Assembly (NCBI GenBank): GCA_965224325.1
Contig: CBDCYT010000007.1
Span: 186,001-250,000 of the forward strand
Reading direction: 5' to 3'
DNA from: CBDCMJ01 sp965224325
Lineage (GTDB): Bacteria; Chloroflexota; Dehalococcoidia; Lucifugimonadales; UBA3495
Length of the DNA stretch: 64,000 nucleotides
Shown here: positions 37,330 to 45,148 of the stretch, in pieces
Position numbering within the stretch: position 1 is the first letter of the stretch
How the letters are laid out: the number at the start of each line of letters is the position of its first letter
Made by a program: the position numbers and the translations under genes
The notes under the pieces: generated by a model
Database searches by the model: none
Seen by the model: the letters and a program-made list of their open reading frames with translations, nothing else
What the model was told of the DNA's origin: nothing

Positions 37330-38087
37330 GGCTTACGCTATCCCAAACGCAGGAAGTGCTCGGTTAGACCGTCTGAAGTAGGTAGAAACCCACATGGCGG
37401 GCCAGAAACATTGAGGGCGTGCTCTGCCGCCCACAGGGAGGAAATGTATTCCCGCCCGCCGGGGGTCTTGAAAGAAATCGGCAGATAGTCGGCCAAGTCA
37501 AGGGCTTGTTAGATAGTCTACGCATCCGACATAACGGATGCTTCCTCACCCCACACGCGTCCTATGAGTCTCTGCTCACCCCCTTAGCGTCGCCTGTCAA
37601 GGGTGCGGACCGGGTCGGGGCGCCGGACACTGGGTCCTGGTTCTCCGTGTCCTGCTGCCAGACGAGTGGAGACGCCGAGTGAAGGTGCAAAGCGGTGCGC
37701 TATCCCCTGCACCCCAGGGAAACCTGGACCAGCATTTTCTTGGCTCCCGCCGACTGCTGGTCGTTGCCTAGTGCCGCAACCTGTTCCAGAACAGTGGGGG
37801 CCTGCCAGCCGCGGCGCTAGCGGATGCACCCTTGGTATCGCTTCTCCATGAATCCCGCACAGCGTCTTGCCGTCCAGGGACGGAGGACCTCCGGAGTACA
37901 ACCCTCTAGTTCCCATCCACTTCGCCGCCGCTGACTCCAAGGCCGCCACGCCCAGGTCCTCGGACACAAGGCGGCGGGTGACAAGACATAAGGTCTTCTC
38001 CGGCTCGAACCCCAGCAACTGCGCAGGACGGGCTCCGCGGTCCCCTCCTCATCGCGCTGTTTCGTACAGGCTGCGTGACCCCGGCGT
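37330..38087. other. Intergenic region with a possible transposase remnant
   Basis: The left half (to about 37580) shows nothing. On the minus strand of 37690-37900 a decayed frame contains SLDGKTLCGIHGEAIPRVHP, reminiscent of the DGKTLRGS..HLVSA segment of ISAs1-type transposases, with frame changes after it. Confidence 0.35.
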
Positions 38088-38819
38088 TCACACGCCGCTG
38101 CTCAGACGCTCAGCCAAAAACCCAGGCAGCCTAGCTTTCGTTATTTTGTCTTGGGTGTCTTTGATACGGTAGGACACCCGGCGTCTCTGAATAGTTTCTT
38201 CCCGGCTGTCGTAAACTGCGTAGCTGGGGCGTGGGTCGTGGTCACGGGGTTGACCCACACTCCCGGGGTTGATGATCATACGCTGCTCTTCCAAGGGGTA
38301 GACCTGGTCTTCAACAAACTCCAAGAATTGCGGGGAACCACTATTTTCAAGGCAAATGAACGGTATATGAGAATGGCCCACCAGGCAGTAAGGGGTCTCC
38401 AGCAGCCGAAAGGTGGCCCGGGCGGCTTCTTCATCCAGCAGGTATTCTGTGATTTCATCGCGCAGACTGCCATGGACCAGAGTGAAAGGAGCCGGCCTTT
38501 CCACCATCGGCAGGCCTTCAAGGAACCGGACGTCTTCGACGGAAAGCTGATCGGAGGTCCACAAGACGGCCACTCTAGCCGCGTGATTAAAGTCGTCTGC
38601 GCTGCCCTTGCCGACCGCCACGAAGTCGTGGTTACCCATCACCGCCCGGAGGTTGTGCCCGCGGACCATTTGTATACAGGGCCCAGGGTCCGGCCCGTAG
38701 CCCACAGTGTCGCCAAGGCACCATATCGCGTCAAAGCCGCCTCGGTCCCTTGCATCGTCTAGCACCGCGGTCAGGGCCTCGAGGTTGGAGTGAATGTCGG
38801 ACAGAATCAAGGCACGCAA
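38088..38819 (-). CDS. Calcineurin-like metallophosphoesterase
   Basis: A 243-residue cytosolic phosphoesterase with all metal-binding motifs in order: LILSDIHSNLEAL (residue ~4), CLGDTVGYGPDP (~34), MGNHDFVAVG (~61), TLVHGS (~112), VGHSHIPF (~147) and INPGSVGQPRD (~184). This pattern fits YfcE/MJ0936-like phosphodiesterases and diadenosine-tetraphosphatase-like enzymes; the natural substrate is not evident. The TTG start follows GAGGAG. The gene stands alone, next to a family-A repeat. Confidence 0.92.
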   Translation of the reverse strand: MRALILSDIHSNLEALTAVLDDARDRGGFDAIWCLGDTVGYGPDPGPCIQMVRGHNLRAVMGNHDFVAVGKGSADDFNHAARVAVLWTSDQLSVEDVRFLEGLPMVERPAPFTLVHGSLRDEITEYLLDEEAARATFRLLETPYCLVGHSHIPFICLENSGSPQFLEFVEDQVYPLEEQRMIINPGSVGQPRDHDPRPSYAVYDSREETIQRRRVSYRIKDTQDKITKARLPGFLAERLSSGV

Positions 38820-39314
38820 CGCTGGTGCTGCTCCTCATAATCGAGTGGGCTTATTATACAAGCATCTACACGTGACCCCGTGCCCGCGGGCGCAGGGCAA
38901 TCGCATAACCAAGTTTTCGGCGCTTTTCCCGTGTCCTGCGCCGGAAAAACTAGCAATTGAGCGTGTCTCAGAAGTCTCCATTCACGATTTAGGGCGCAAG
39001 CGACCTGACGAGTTACTATTATTAACCGCCTAAACCAGTATTGAATGCGGCTCAATAACCCGTCATTCCCGCGAAAGCGGGAATCTAGAAAGGTAGGATG
39101 CTGGAGGACTCAGCTTAATGAGACAAGCTCAATTAGGCGCTTTCCCACTATGGTGGATGGTCTCAATCACTTCCACCGGAACCGCCGATGACGTGGCGCG
39201 AGGCCCTTCTTAGAAGTGGACGGGAAGTGGACAGGGGTTGGACGGTTGCCCTAGCTCCGGCGAAGGCCGAAAATAGGACATCGGCTCCAGACACTCTTAA
39301 AGAGGTTGACCAGC
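38820..39314. other. Intergenic region with a complete family-A repeat
   Basis: Holds the repeat at 38955-39134 and the upstream region of the asparaginase gene. No other gene is seen. Confidence 0.55.
38955..39134. repeat. MITE-like repeat, family A (compact full-length copy)
   Basis: Bounded by AATTGAGCGTGTCTCA and TGAGACAAGCTCAATT, a 16-bp inverted repeat with one mismatch. The interior has AGAAGTCTCCATTCACGATT, GTTACTATTATTAACCGCC, CAGTATTGAATGCGGCTC, the REP-like core CGTCATTCCCGCGAAAGCG and GGATGCTGGAGGACTCAGC. Other copies or pieces lie near 8690, 20280, 33650, 56310 and 63701. Confidence 0.8.
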
Positions 39315-40322
39315 ATGTCTACGTTCAAGCCAGCAGTGAGAATCATAGCCACCGGGGGCAGCATCGCAGGAATCGGACCCGACCGGATGGACTACATATT
39401 GTACCCGGAGTTGGGCCAGCATCTGAGCATTCAACAATCACTGGAGCGTATACCCGAAGCCGCTGGAATCGCGGAAGTGCAAGGGGAAGACCTGATCAGC
39501 GTCGGCAGCACCGCCATCGGCCCAGCCGAGTGGTTGAGCTTGGCCCGGCGAGTAAATCAGGTGTTATTGCAAGACAGCCACATTGCTGGAGTAGTGGTCA
39601 CCCATGGCACCGCTACACTGGAAGAGACAGCCTACTTTCTCCACCTTACGGTGAACTCCACCAAGCCGGTGGTGGTCACCGGCGCCATGCGTCCGCCCAC
39701 GTCGCTAGGGACTGACGCCGACCTAAACCTCCTGGACGCCATCCGCATCGCGGCGTGCCAGGAAGCAGCCGGCAAGGGTGTACTGACCGTGCTAAACAAC
39801 GAGATTCAGTGCGCCAGGGACGTCATAAAGGCCAATACCTTTCGAGTTGAGACGTTCAGACCCAATGAACTGGGCTTCCTGGGGTACGCGGATTCCGATG
39901 GCCAAGTAGTGTTCTATAGGACGCCGGTCCGTAAACACACTGCCGATACTCCCTTTGACGTAGACTCCATGTCTGCCTTGCCTAGAGTGGACATTGTGTA
40001 CGCCTACGCGGGAGCCGACGGTCTGTTGGTGGAAGCGGTGCGCAATAACCGGTCGGCCGGGATGGTGCTGGCCGGTTTCGGCGGCGGCACCTTTCCCCCG
40101 GCGGTGATCGACGCGGCGGCAGCGGCTGTGGCCGATGGGATGCCTGTAGTATTGGCGACTCGGGCCACTGCCGGCCGAGTAATCATGACCCCCAAAAAGG
40201 AGCAGCAAGGGTTCATCGTGTGCGATAATCTCTCACCCCAAAAAGCCCGTATATTGCTCATGCTAGGGCTTACCATCACCCAGGAACGGGATGACCTGCA
40301 ACGGCTGTTTTTTGATTTTTGA
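39315..40322 (+). CDS. L-asparaginase family protein
   Basis: Hydrolyses asparagine to aspartate and ammonia, or a related amide. About 335 residues from the ATG at 39315, which follows AGAGG; a TTG three codons upstream is also possible. The first catalytic Thr is in RIIATGGSIAG (~11). The second active-site segment is VVVTHGTATLEETAYFLHL (~96), followed by VVVTGAMRPPTSLGTDAD (~121) and the conserved NNEIQCARDVIKANTFRVE (~158). There is no signal peptide, so it is probably cytosolic. The C-terminal VLATRATAGRV segment is as expected. Confidence 0.92.
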   Translation: MSTFKPAVRIIATGGSIAGIGPDRMDYILYPELGQHLSIQQSLERIPEAAGIAEVQGEDLISVGSTAIGPAEWLSLARRVNQVLLQDSHIAGVVVTHGTATLEETAYFLHLTVNSTKPVVVTGAMRPPTSLGTDADLNLLDAIRIAACQEAAGKGVLTVLNNEIQCARDVIKANTFRVETFRPNELGFLGYADSDGQVVFYRTPVRKHTADTPFDVDSMSALPRVDIVYAYAGADGLLVEAVRNNRSAGMVLAGFGGGTFPPAVIDAAAAAVADGMPVVLATRATAGRVIMTPKKEQQGFIVCDNLSPQKARILLMLGLTITQERDDLQRLFFDF

Positions 40323-40473
40323 CTATTGAAGCCTGTTTGTCATTTGCCGTCCGGAATGGCAAAATGGCTCAGTTGGGCTGAGCCAGTCCGCCGCCGCAGC
40401 GGCGAAAACTCGACCGGAGCCATACACCACAACAAGTCAACTTCAAAGTCTGAGAAGGCATAGGAGGCAGCCA

Positions 40474-41232
40474 GTGCCATCAATAAGAGCGAATACCGCC
40501 AAGCAAAAGCTGCAAAATAACCAAGTGACCACCACAATATCCGGCTTGCAAAATGCCGACGTCATCGATTATTTGGGACCTTTGGGGTTCGACGCCGCTT
40601 GGATCGAGTGCGAACATGGCCCGGTTGACTGGGACCAACTGGGCGATATGACTCGAGCTTGCGATCTATGGGGTATGACGTCCATAACCCGGGTCAGCTC
40701 CAACGAGCCTTGGCTGATCACCCGCACCTTGGACCGGGGCTCAATGGGGATTGTCGTCCCTCACGTCAACACTCGCGAAGCGGCGGAGCAAGCCGCGCAG
40801 TCGGCCAAGTATGCCCCGTTGGGCTATCGGGGCATGTATGGAGGGCGTCAGTCCTACGGTGTGACCGACTACTTGCAGCAAGCCAACGACCAAACGATGG
40901 TCATTGTCCTTATCGAGGAGGTTGAAGGGCTTCGGAACCTGGACGAAATCTTGAAAGTAGACAACATAGACGTTTTCTTTGTGGCGCCATCCGACCTGGC
41001 CCAGACTATGGGGCACATCGGCAATATCGGTCATCCCGAGGTGCAGGCGGCTATCGACGACGGTATTGCTCGCATCGTGTCTGCGGGGAGAACCGCCGGC
41101 ACATTGGCGAACGATAGTAACCTCAGCGCATACGTAGAAAAGGGAGTGAGATTCCTCATGACGTCGTGGAACGGCTGGGTGGCCAATGGCGCCGCTCAGT
41201 TCCTGGGAACGGCGGCGTCGGCCGGCGGCTAA
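40474..41232 (+). CDS. HpcH/HpaI aldolase family protein
   Basis: Metal-dependent class-II pyruvate aldolase fold of 252 residues; relatives cleave 4-hydroxy-2-oxo acids or 2-keto-3-deoxyglucarate. Features are LGFDAAWIECEHGPVDWDQL (~39), with the acidic/His pocket, ITRTLDRGSMGIVVPHVNTR (~83), YRGMYGGRQSYG (~118), VLIEEVEGLRNLDEIL with the metal-ligand Glu (~144), and FVAPSDLAQTMGH with the second ligand Asp (~166). The GTG start follows TAGGAGG. It lies 150 nt after the asparaginase gene, and co-transcription is possible. Substrate unknown. Confidence 0.9.
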   Translation: MPSIRANTAKQKLQNNQVTTTISGLQNADVIDYLGPLGFDAAWIECEHGPVDWDQLGDMTRACDLWGMTSITRVSSNEPWLITRTLDRGSMGIVVPHVNTREAAEQAAQSAKYAPLGYRGMYGGRQSYGVTDYLQQANDQTMVIVLIEEVEGLRNLDEILKVDNIDVFFVAPSDLAQTMGHIGNIGHPEVQAAIDDGIARIVSAGRTAGTLANDSNLSAYVEKGVRFLMTSWNGWVANGAAQFLGTAASAGG

Positions 41233-41314
41233 CGCCCCGGCATCCCTAACTCGCCTCGTCTGAAGGGCTAACAGTCCCGAACGCGTCCGACTGTTCTGCA
41301 ACGCTCTGGCGCCG

Positions 41315-42616
41315 CTAACCTGTTTCCTCCGAGGACATAGCTGGGCCGAACGCGTCAGAGTGTTCCGTTTTGAGCGGCATGAGCATTAAGGCTCCCAGCA
41401 CGAAGAGTAAGGCGCTGGTGATCAGGAGCGCCTGATAACCGGCGCCATCCGACTTCTGGTTAAGCAAGTCTATGCCCGGTCCCATCACTTTAGACACCGC
41501 CGAGCCGCCGGTGGTGGCCAGGTTGATAATACTCATGTGCAACGCTTCTCGTCCTCTGGTGCCCAGGTCGTTGGCCATGGCCCAATTTGAGGTGAGCAAA
41601 GTGCCTATGGAGGCGCCTAGAAAACTGGCAGTCACTAAAACTCCGGTAGCATCGCTTGCCCACATGAGACAGACGCTGCTCAATGCGGCCCCTGTGGCCC
41701 CGAACATCACCACCGGTTTGCGTCCAATCCGGTCCGACACCCACCCCGCTGGGTATATGCTCAGGGCCAAAGATCCCCCTATCACCAGAATCATCGTACC
41801 CAGTGCTTGAGTAGGGTTGCTGAGACCTACCGCCTCTTCCAGGAAGTAAAGGCCAAAGGTGGGAAACGCGGTGATAGCAGTCATTATCAATAGGCGGGAC
41901 AGCACAAACCGGATAAGCTGGGGATGGAGCCTCTGCCTTGACCCCTGAACCAGCGTGGAAACTCCGTCGGTAACCTTGGCCACCGTCTCCCTGGTCCGAA
42001 CAGTTGACGTGCTGATAAGAGTCACCGACACCACTACCGCTGCTATGATTCCTAAGCTGAGCCACACCCCTTCTCTGATTGTCTCGTCGGAGAATTGGCC
42101 TATTAGAGTGCTGCAAATGGAGATGAGAACTAGAGACCCGATCGCATCTGATAGAATCTTGATTGATGACGCCACCCCAACCCGGCTTTGCGGCACCAGG
42201 TCCAGGATCAGCGCCTGGTAGGGCCCATAACCGATGTTGAAGTTGGCTTGCATGAACAACCAGACCGCCAACAGGGTCCAGTAATCGGGTGCGAATCCAA
42301 GCGCCAACATAGCTAAACTTACGAAGGCGCCGCCCCAAAGCATGTAGGGTATTCTGCGGCCCAAGGGCGACCTGGTCTTGTCGCTGAACCTTCCCACCAG
42401 CGGTTGCAATATTCCCGCGATCACAAGCCCGCTGAATCCCAACGCCGCCAGATAGCTGTTCTTCCACTCTCCCGGCGCCATGGCCTTCACCAACACCGGC
42501 AAGATGACCGTGTCCATAGTCAAGACAAAGCCGATCATGCCGAAGCCGTAGCTGCTCATTCTGAAGAGCGCAAAGTTGCTCCAATTTTGTCCGTCATTAG
42601 GCTGGGTCATTGACAT
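41315..42616 (-). CDS. Major facilitator superfamily transporter
   Basis: A 433-residue inner-membrane carrier with about 12 predicted helices (for example GMIGFVLTMDTVILPVLV, ALLITSALLFVLGALMLM). The loop after helix 2 reads GRFSDKTRSPLGRRIPYML, the form found in the sugar/cation (GPH, SLC45-like) branch, and the matching loop in the second half is GWVSDRIGRKPVV. N- and C-termini are cytosolic by this topology. Substrate unknown. It converges on the HpcH/HpaI aldolase gene. Confidence 0.9.
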   Translation of the reverse strand: MSMTQPNDGQNWSNFALFRMSSYGFGMIGFVLTMDTVILPVLVKAMAPGEWKNSYLAALGFSGLVIAGILQPLVGRFSDKTRSPLGRRIPYMLWGGAFVSLAMLALGFAPDYWTLLAVWLFMQANFNIGYGPYQALILDLVPQSRVGVASSIKILSDAIGSLVLISICSTLIGQFSDETIREGVWLSLGIIAAVVVSVTLISTSTVRTRETVAKVTDGVSTLVQGSRQRLHPQLIRFVLSRLLIMTAITAFPTFGLYFLEEAVGLSNPTQALGTMILVIGGSLALSIYPAGWVSDRIGRKPVVMFGATGAALSSVCLMWASDATGVLVTASFLGASIGTLLTSNWAMANDLGTRGREALHMSIINLATTGGSAVSKVMGPGIDLLNQKSDGAGYQALLITSALLFVLGALMLMPLKTEHSDAFGPAMSSEETG

Positions 42617-43134
42617 AACAGCGTCAGGCGATTTAGCGGTGATTCATCTTTGATTTAATGGTGATTTACACGGGGACGAGGGGAAAACCTGCTGGTCTTG
42701 CGGGCCGCAAGTGGCCGTTCCCGCACTCAAGGCGGAGGCCAGCCGCAGAGTTGCGTCCGCGCGGCCTCGGCGAATCGACATCAGGTGGCAGCTATCGTGT
42801 CCCGGGTGTCCGGTTGCCCCTAAGTCAACTGCGCCGCAAGTTTGGAAAGCGGCAAGGCGGTTCTCGGCAAGGCGGTTCGATTGCCGTAAGGATGGGTTGG
42901 TATGGCGAGTAAAACCGTCGACCGTGAACCTGTTTTAGGGGCCTGCTTCGTGGGCCGCGGTTTGGGTTGGTATAGCGATTCCACCTTAACCGGCCCCCAA
43001 CGGTAGTCTATAATACACTAGGCGCCGCCAAGCTGTGCCGGTTCAACTCACCGATTGGAGAGCTGCTTAGGAATGGTAAGACAGTCGAAGTATCGATCGC
43101 CCAAAGCCGCGGCGCACGATAGCTCGGGCTCGCC
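42617..43134. other. Divergent intergenic region with a promoter
   Basis: About 520 bases, with short internal repeats (GGCAAGGCGGTTC twice near 42850; GGGTTGGTAT at 42893 and 42963). No gene is seen. A good promoter candidate for the BtuF-like gene lies at 42986-43014. Confidence 0.45.
42986..43014 (+). promoter_or_regulatory. Putative sigma-70 promoter of the BtuF-like gene
   Basis: TTAACC at 42986-42991, a 17-bp spacer, and a perfect TATAAT at 43009-43014, about 120 bases upstream of the start codon. I found no cobalamin-riboswitch pattern in the leader. Confidence 0.5.
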
Positions 43135-44112
43135 ATGAAGATCTGTTCCCTGCTGCCCAGCGGGACTGAGATTTTATTCGCTTTGGGCCTAGGAGAACAC
43201 GTCGTGGGCGTGTCCGACCTGTGCGATTATCCGCCGGAAACCCTCGGCAAGCGGGTGGTCTCCCGGAGCAAGTTGGACCCAACGGTCCTTTCCAGTGATC
43301 AAGTGGAAGACTTGATGCAGCGCATGCTGGCCGGTGGAGAGGACCCCTACGAGCTGGATATTGAATGGTTGGTGCAGGAATCGCCAGACCTGGTGTTGAC
43401 CCAAGACGTTTGCGGCATATGCGAACTGGATGCTGACCACGTGCAAGGAGCTATCGGAGGCATGGCGGCTCCGCCCCAGGTGATGGTGCTGCAACCCAGG
43501 ACCCTGCAAGGGATTTTTGACACCGTGTTCCAGATAGGCGATGCCTGCGGGGCGCCGGATTCAGCAGCCCGCCTAGTAGATGAACTGCGAGGCCGGGTAG
43601 CCGCTATTTCCCAGAAGTTGAGCGAGGTGACGCGGCGCCCCAGGGTCTTCTCCTTGGAAGGCGTTAACCCGATTGTGACCGGGGGCCACTGGGTTCCCGA
43701 GTTGCTTCAGCTGGCCGGAGGGCGCCAAGAGATGTTTGCCCCGGGAGCGCCGGCTGCCCGTCCCCAATGGAAGGAAATATGCCATTGGGCCCCGGAGAAA
43801 CTATTTATTGACCTATGCTCGTCCGACTTGGCCCGCAACCTCCGGGAAGTGCCTTGGCTGGCTGAGCAAGAAGGGTGGGCCGGCCTTCCGGCGGTCAAGC
43901 TTGGAGAGGTTTACTTGCTGGACCACGTCTATTTCAGCAGGCCGGGACCTCGTATAGTCCAAGGGCTGGAAATCTTAGCCCAACTAACCCATCCCGAATT
44001 GTTATTAGGCCTGATTCCGCCAAATACCGTCCTTAAACTCGATCCGGATCTGGCCACTGAGTGTCCTCCCAGTCAGTTGAGCGATTGCTTCAAGCCCTAC
44101 CCGCTCCTTTAG
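43135..44112 (+). CDS. BtuF-like cobalamin/periplasmic-binding-fold protein, without signal peptide
   Basis: A 325-residue protein with the class-III binding-protein fold used for cobalamin and iron complexes. Typical features are ICSLLPSGTEILFALGLGEH at the N-terminus, VVGVSDLCDYPPE (~22), SPDLVLTQDVCGICELD (~84) and RPRVFSLEGVNPIVTGGHWV (~167). A GWAGLPAVKLGEVYLLD segment (~252) follows. There is no signal peptide or lipobox: the fold starts at residue 1, so the protein should be cytosolic. That differs from transporter-linked BtuF but is common for this subgroup. No permease or ATPase gene is adjacent. Confidence 0.87.
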   Translation: MKICSLLPSGTEILFALGLGEHVVGVSDLCDYPPETLGKRVVSRSKLDPTVLSSDQVEDLMQRMLAGGEDPYELDIEWLVQESPDLVLTQDVCGICELDADHVQGAIGGMAAPPQVMVLQPRTLQGIFDTVFQIGDACGAPDSAARLVDELRGRVAAISQKLSEVTRRPRVFSLEGVNPIVTGGHWVPELLQLAGGRQEMFAPGAPAARPQWKEICHWAPEKLFIDLCSSDLARNLREVPWLAEQEGWAGLPAVKLGEVYLLDHVYFSRPGPRIVQGLEILAQLTHPELLLGLIPPNTVLKLDPDLATECPPSQLSDCFKPYPLL

Positions 44113-44164
44113 ACTTAAGCGAGTTGACCCAAGTCGGCTTTGGCATTGATATAAGAAACGACAT

Positions 44165-44194
44165 TGGCGCAAGGGCTTTGATGCGGCTATAATG
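44165..44194 (+). promoter_or_regulatory. Putative sigma-70 promoter of the flavin reductase gene
   Basis: TTGGCG at 44165-44170, an 18-bp spacer and TATAAT at 44189-44194, ending 28 bases before the start codon. Confidence 0.45.
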
Positions 44195-44222
44195 GTGAAA
44201 ACTTCGGAGGGCGTGGTGTAGT

Positions 44223-44705
44223 TTGGTCAATAAAGATGATTTCAGGTCGGCAATGGGTGAGTTCGCCACCGGCGTCACGGTTATTACAACCGCCGACGAC
44301 CAGAAACAACCCCACTCCATGACGGCCAACTCATTCACTTCCGTATGCCTTGAGCCCCCAGTGGTGCTGGTATGTGTCGCTCACCAGACCCATACCCATG
44401 GGTACATCGAGCAGACTGGCAGGTATGGCGTCAACATACTGAGGCAAGAGCAGCTGGAATTGGGAGCCTACTTCGCCAAGCGGCCCGAAGACCGTCAGGA
44501 CCGCGTGGCATATAGCTATAGCCTAGCCGGGGATGGGGTGCCGATCCTAGACGACTCGTTGGTGTTCTTCAGTTGCAAGGTGGTTGATTCCCACGTTTAC
44601 GGGGACCACACTGTATACTTGGGAGAAGTGCAAGAGATGCGCCGAAACGAATCCAGCGCACCCCTCATGTTTTTCCGCAGCCGCTGGTACGATCCCAGCA
44701 AATGA
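44223..44705 (+). CDS. Flavin reductase family protein
   Basis: A 160-residue FMN-binding split-barrel reductase that would supply reduced flavin to a monooxygenase or reduce flavin with NAD(P)H. The pattern is characteristic: FRSAMGEFATGVTVITTADD (~7), HSMTANSFTSVCLEPPVVLV (~31), YGVNILRQEQLELGAYFA (~68) and HTVYLGEVQEMRRNESSAPL near the end. The start is TTG at 44223, with GGAGG about 12 bases upstream. Possible partners such as the luciferase-like protein at 61.7 kb are far away. Confidence 0.9.
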   Translation: MVNKDDFRSAMGEFATGVTVITTADDQKQPHSMTANSFTSVCLEPPVVLVCVAHQTHTHGYIEQTGRYGVNILRQEQLELGAYFAKRPEDRQDRVAYSYSLAGDGVPILDDSLVFFSCKVVDSHVYGDHTVYLGEVQEMRRNESSAPLMFFRSRWYDPSK

Positions 44706-44706
44706 T

Positions 44707-44838
44707 TTTAGGAAACCTCTGAAGAACGGTCATTCCGGCCCAGCCCGGGATCCAGGCCCTTGAAATTCTAGATTCCAGCTTTCGCCGGAATGCTGGGTTA
44801 GGTGGCGTGAGGCTTCACTTATTCAGAGGTTTCTTAGA
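44707..44838. repeat. MITE-like repeat, family B
   Basis: Ends TTTAGGAAACCTCTGA and TTCAGAGGTTTCTTAG form an imperfect inverted repeat, matching the ends of 8661-8769. The interior has GGTCATTCCGG and GCCGGAATGCTGG, a diverged form of the shared core. Confidence 0.65.
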
Positions 44839-44870
44839 CTAACCCGGCGATTTTAGATTAACCCCCAGTC

Positions 44871-45113
44871 ATGTCGCGGGAGCCGCCAGCCGCTCGATCC
44901 CAGCGTTTACCGTGTGACGCTTCTTCGATTGCGGGAAATGGTTTCCCCCTCACTGTTTTCTGCCCCCGCCACGGTGACTTTCTGAGCCAACTCACCTCAG
45001 TATTTGACTTGGGCCCCGGTATCCAGCTTCCCGCGAACTATTTGAGCCGGCGACTGACTCCAGCGGCATTGGTCCAGGTTGCCGGGATTGCCACGGGCCT
45101 AAAGATCAACTAA
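44871..45113 (+). CDS. Small hypothetical protein or gene fragment
   Basis: An 80-codon frame whose second half has coding-like codon use (VFDLGPGIQLPANYLSRRLT, PAALVQVAGIATGLKIN). No family is recognised and no ribosome-binding site is seen. It directly abuts an inverted repeat shared with the end of gyrA. Confidence 0.25.
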   Translation: MSREPPAARSQRLPCDASSIAGNGFPLTVFCPRHGDFLSQLTSVFDLGPGIQLPANYLSRRLTPAALVQVAGIATGLKIN

Positions 45114-45137
45114 CGGCCATCGGCTTAGCGGCCGTTA
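45111..45137. terminator. Inverted repeat between converging genes
   Basis: TAACGGCC and GGCCGTTA form a perfect 8-bp stem with an 11-base loop, 11 bases beyond the gyrA stop. It lacks a clear T run on either side, so intrinsic termination is only a possibility. Confidence 0.35.
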
Positions 45138-45148
45138 TCCAGCTGGGA

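Noticed and set aside
37584..38018. A 144-codon minus-strand frame as an intact gene
   Set aside because: Only a short ISAs1-like segment is recognisable and the frame changes after it; at best a transposase relic.
42960..43134. Possible cobalamin riboswitch before the BtuF-like gene
   Set aside because: No B12-box-like conserved segment (GCCACTG-type) or matching stems were found; only a promoter is visible.
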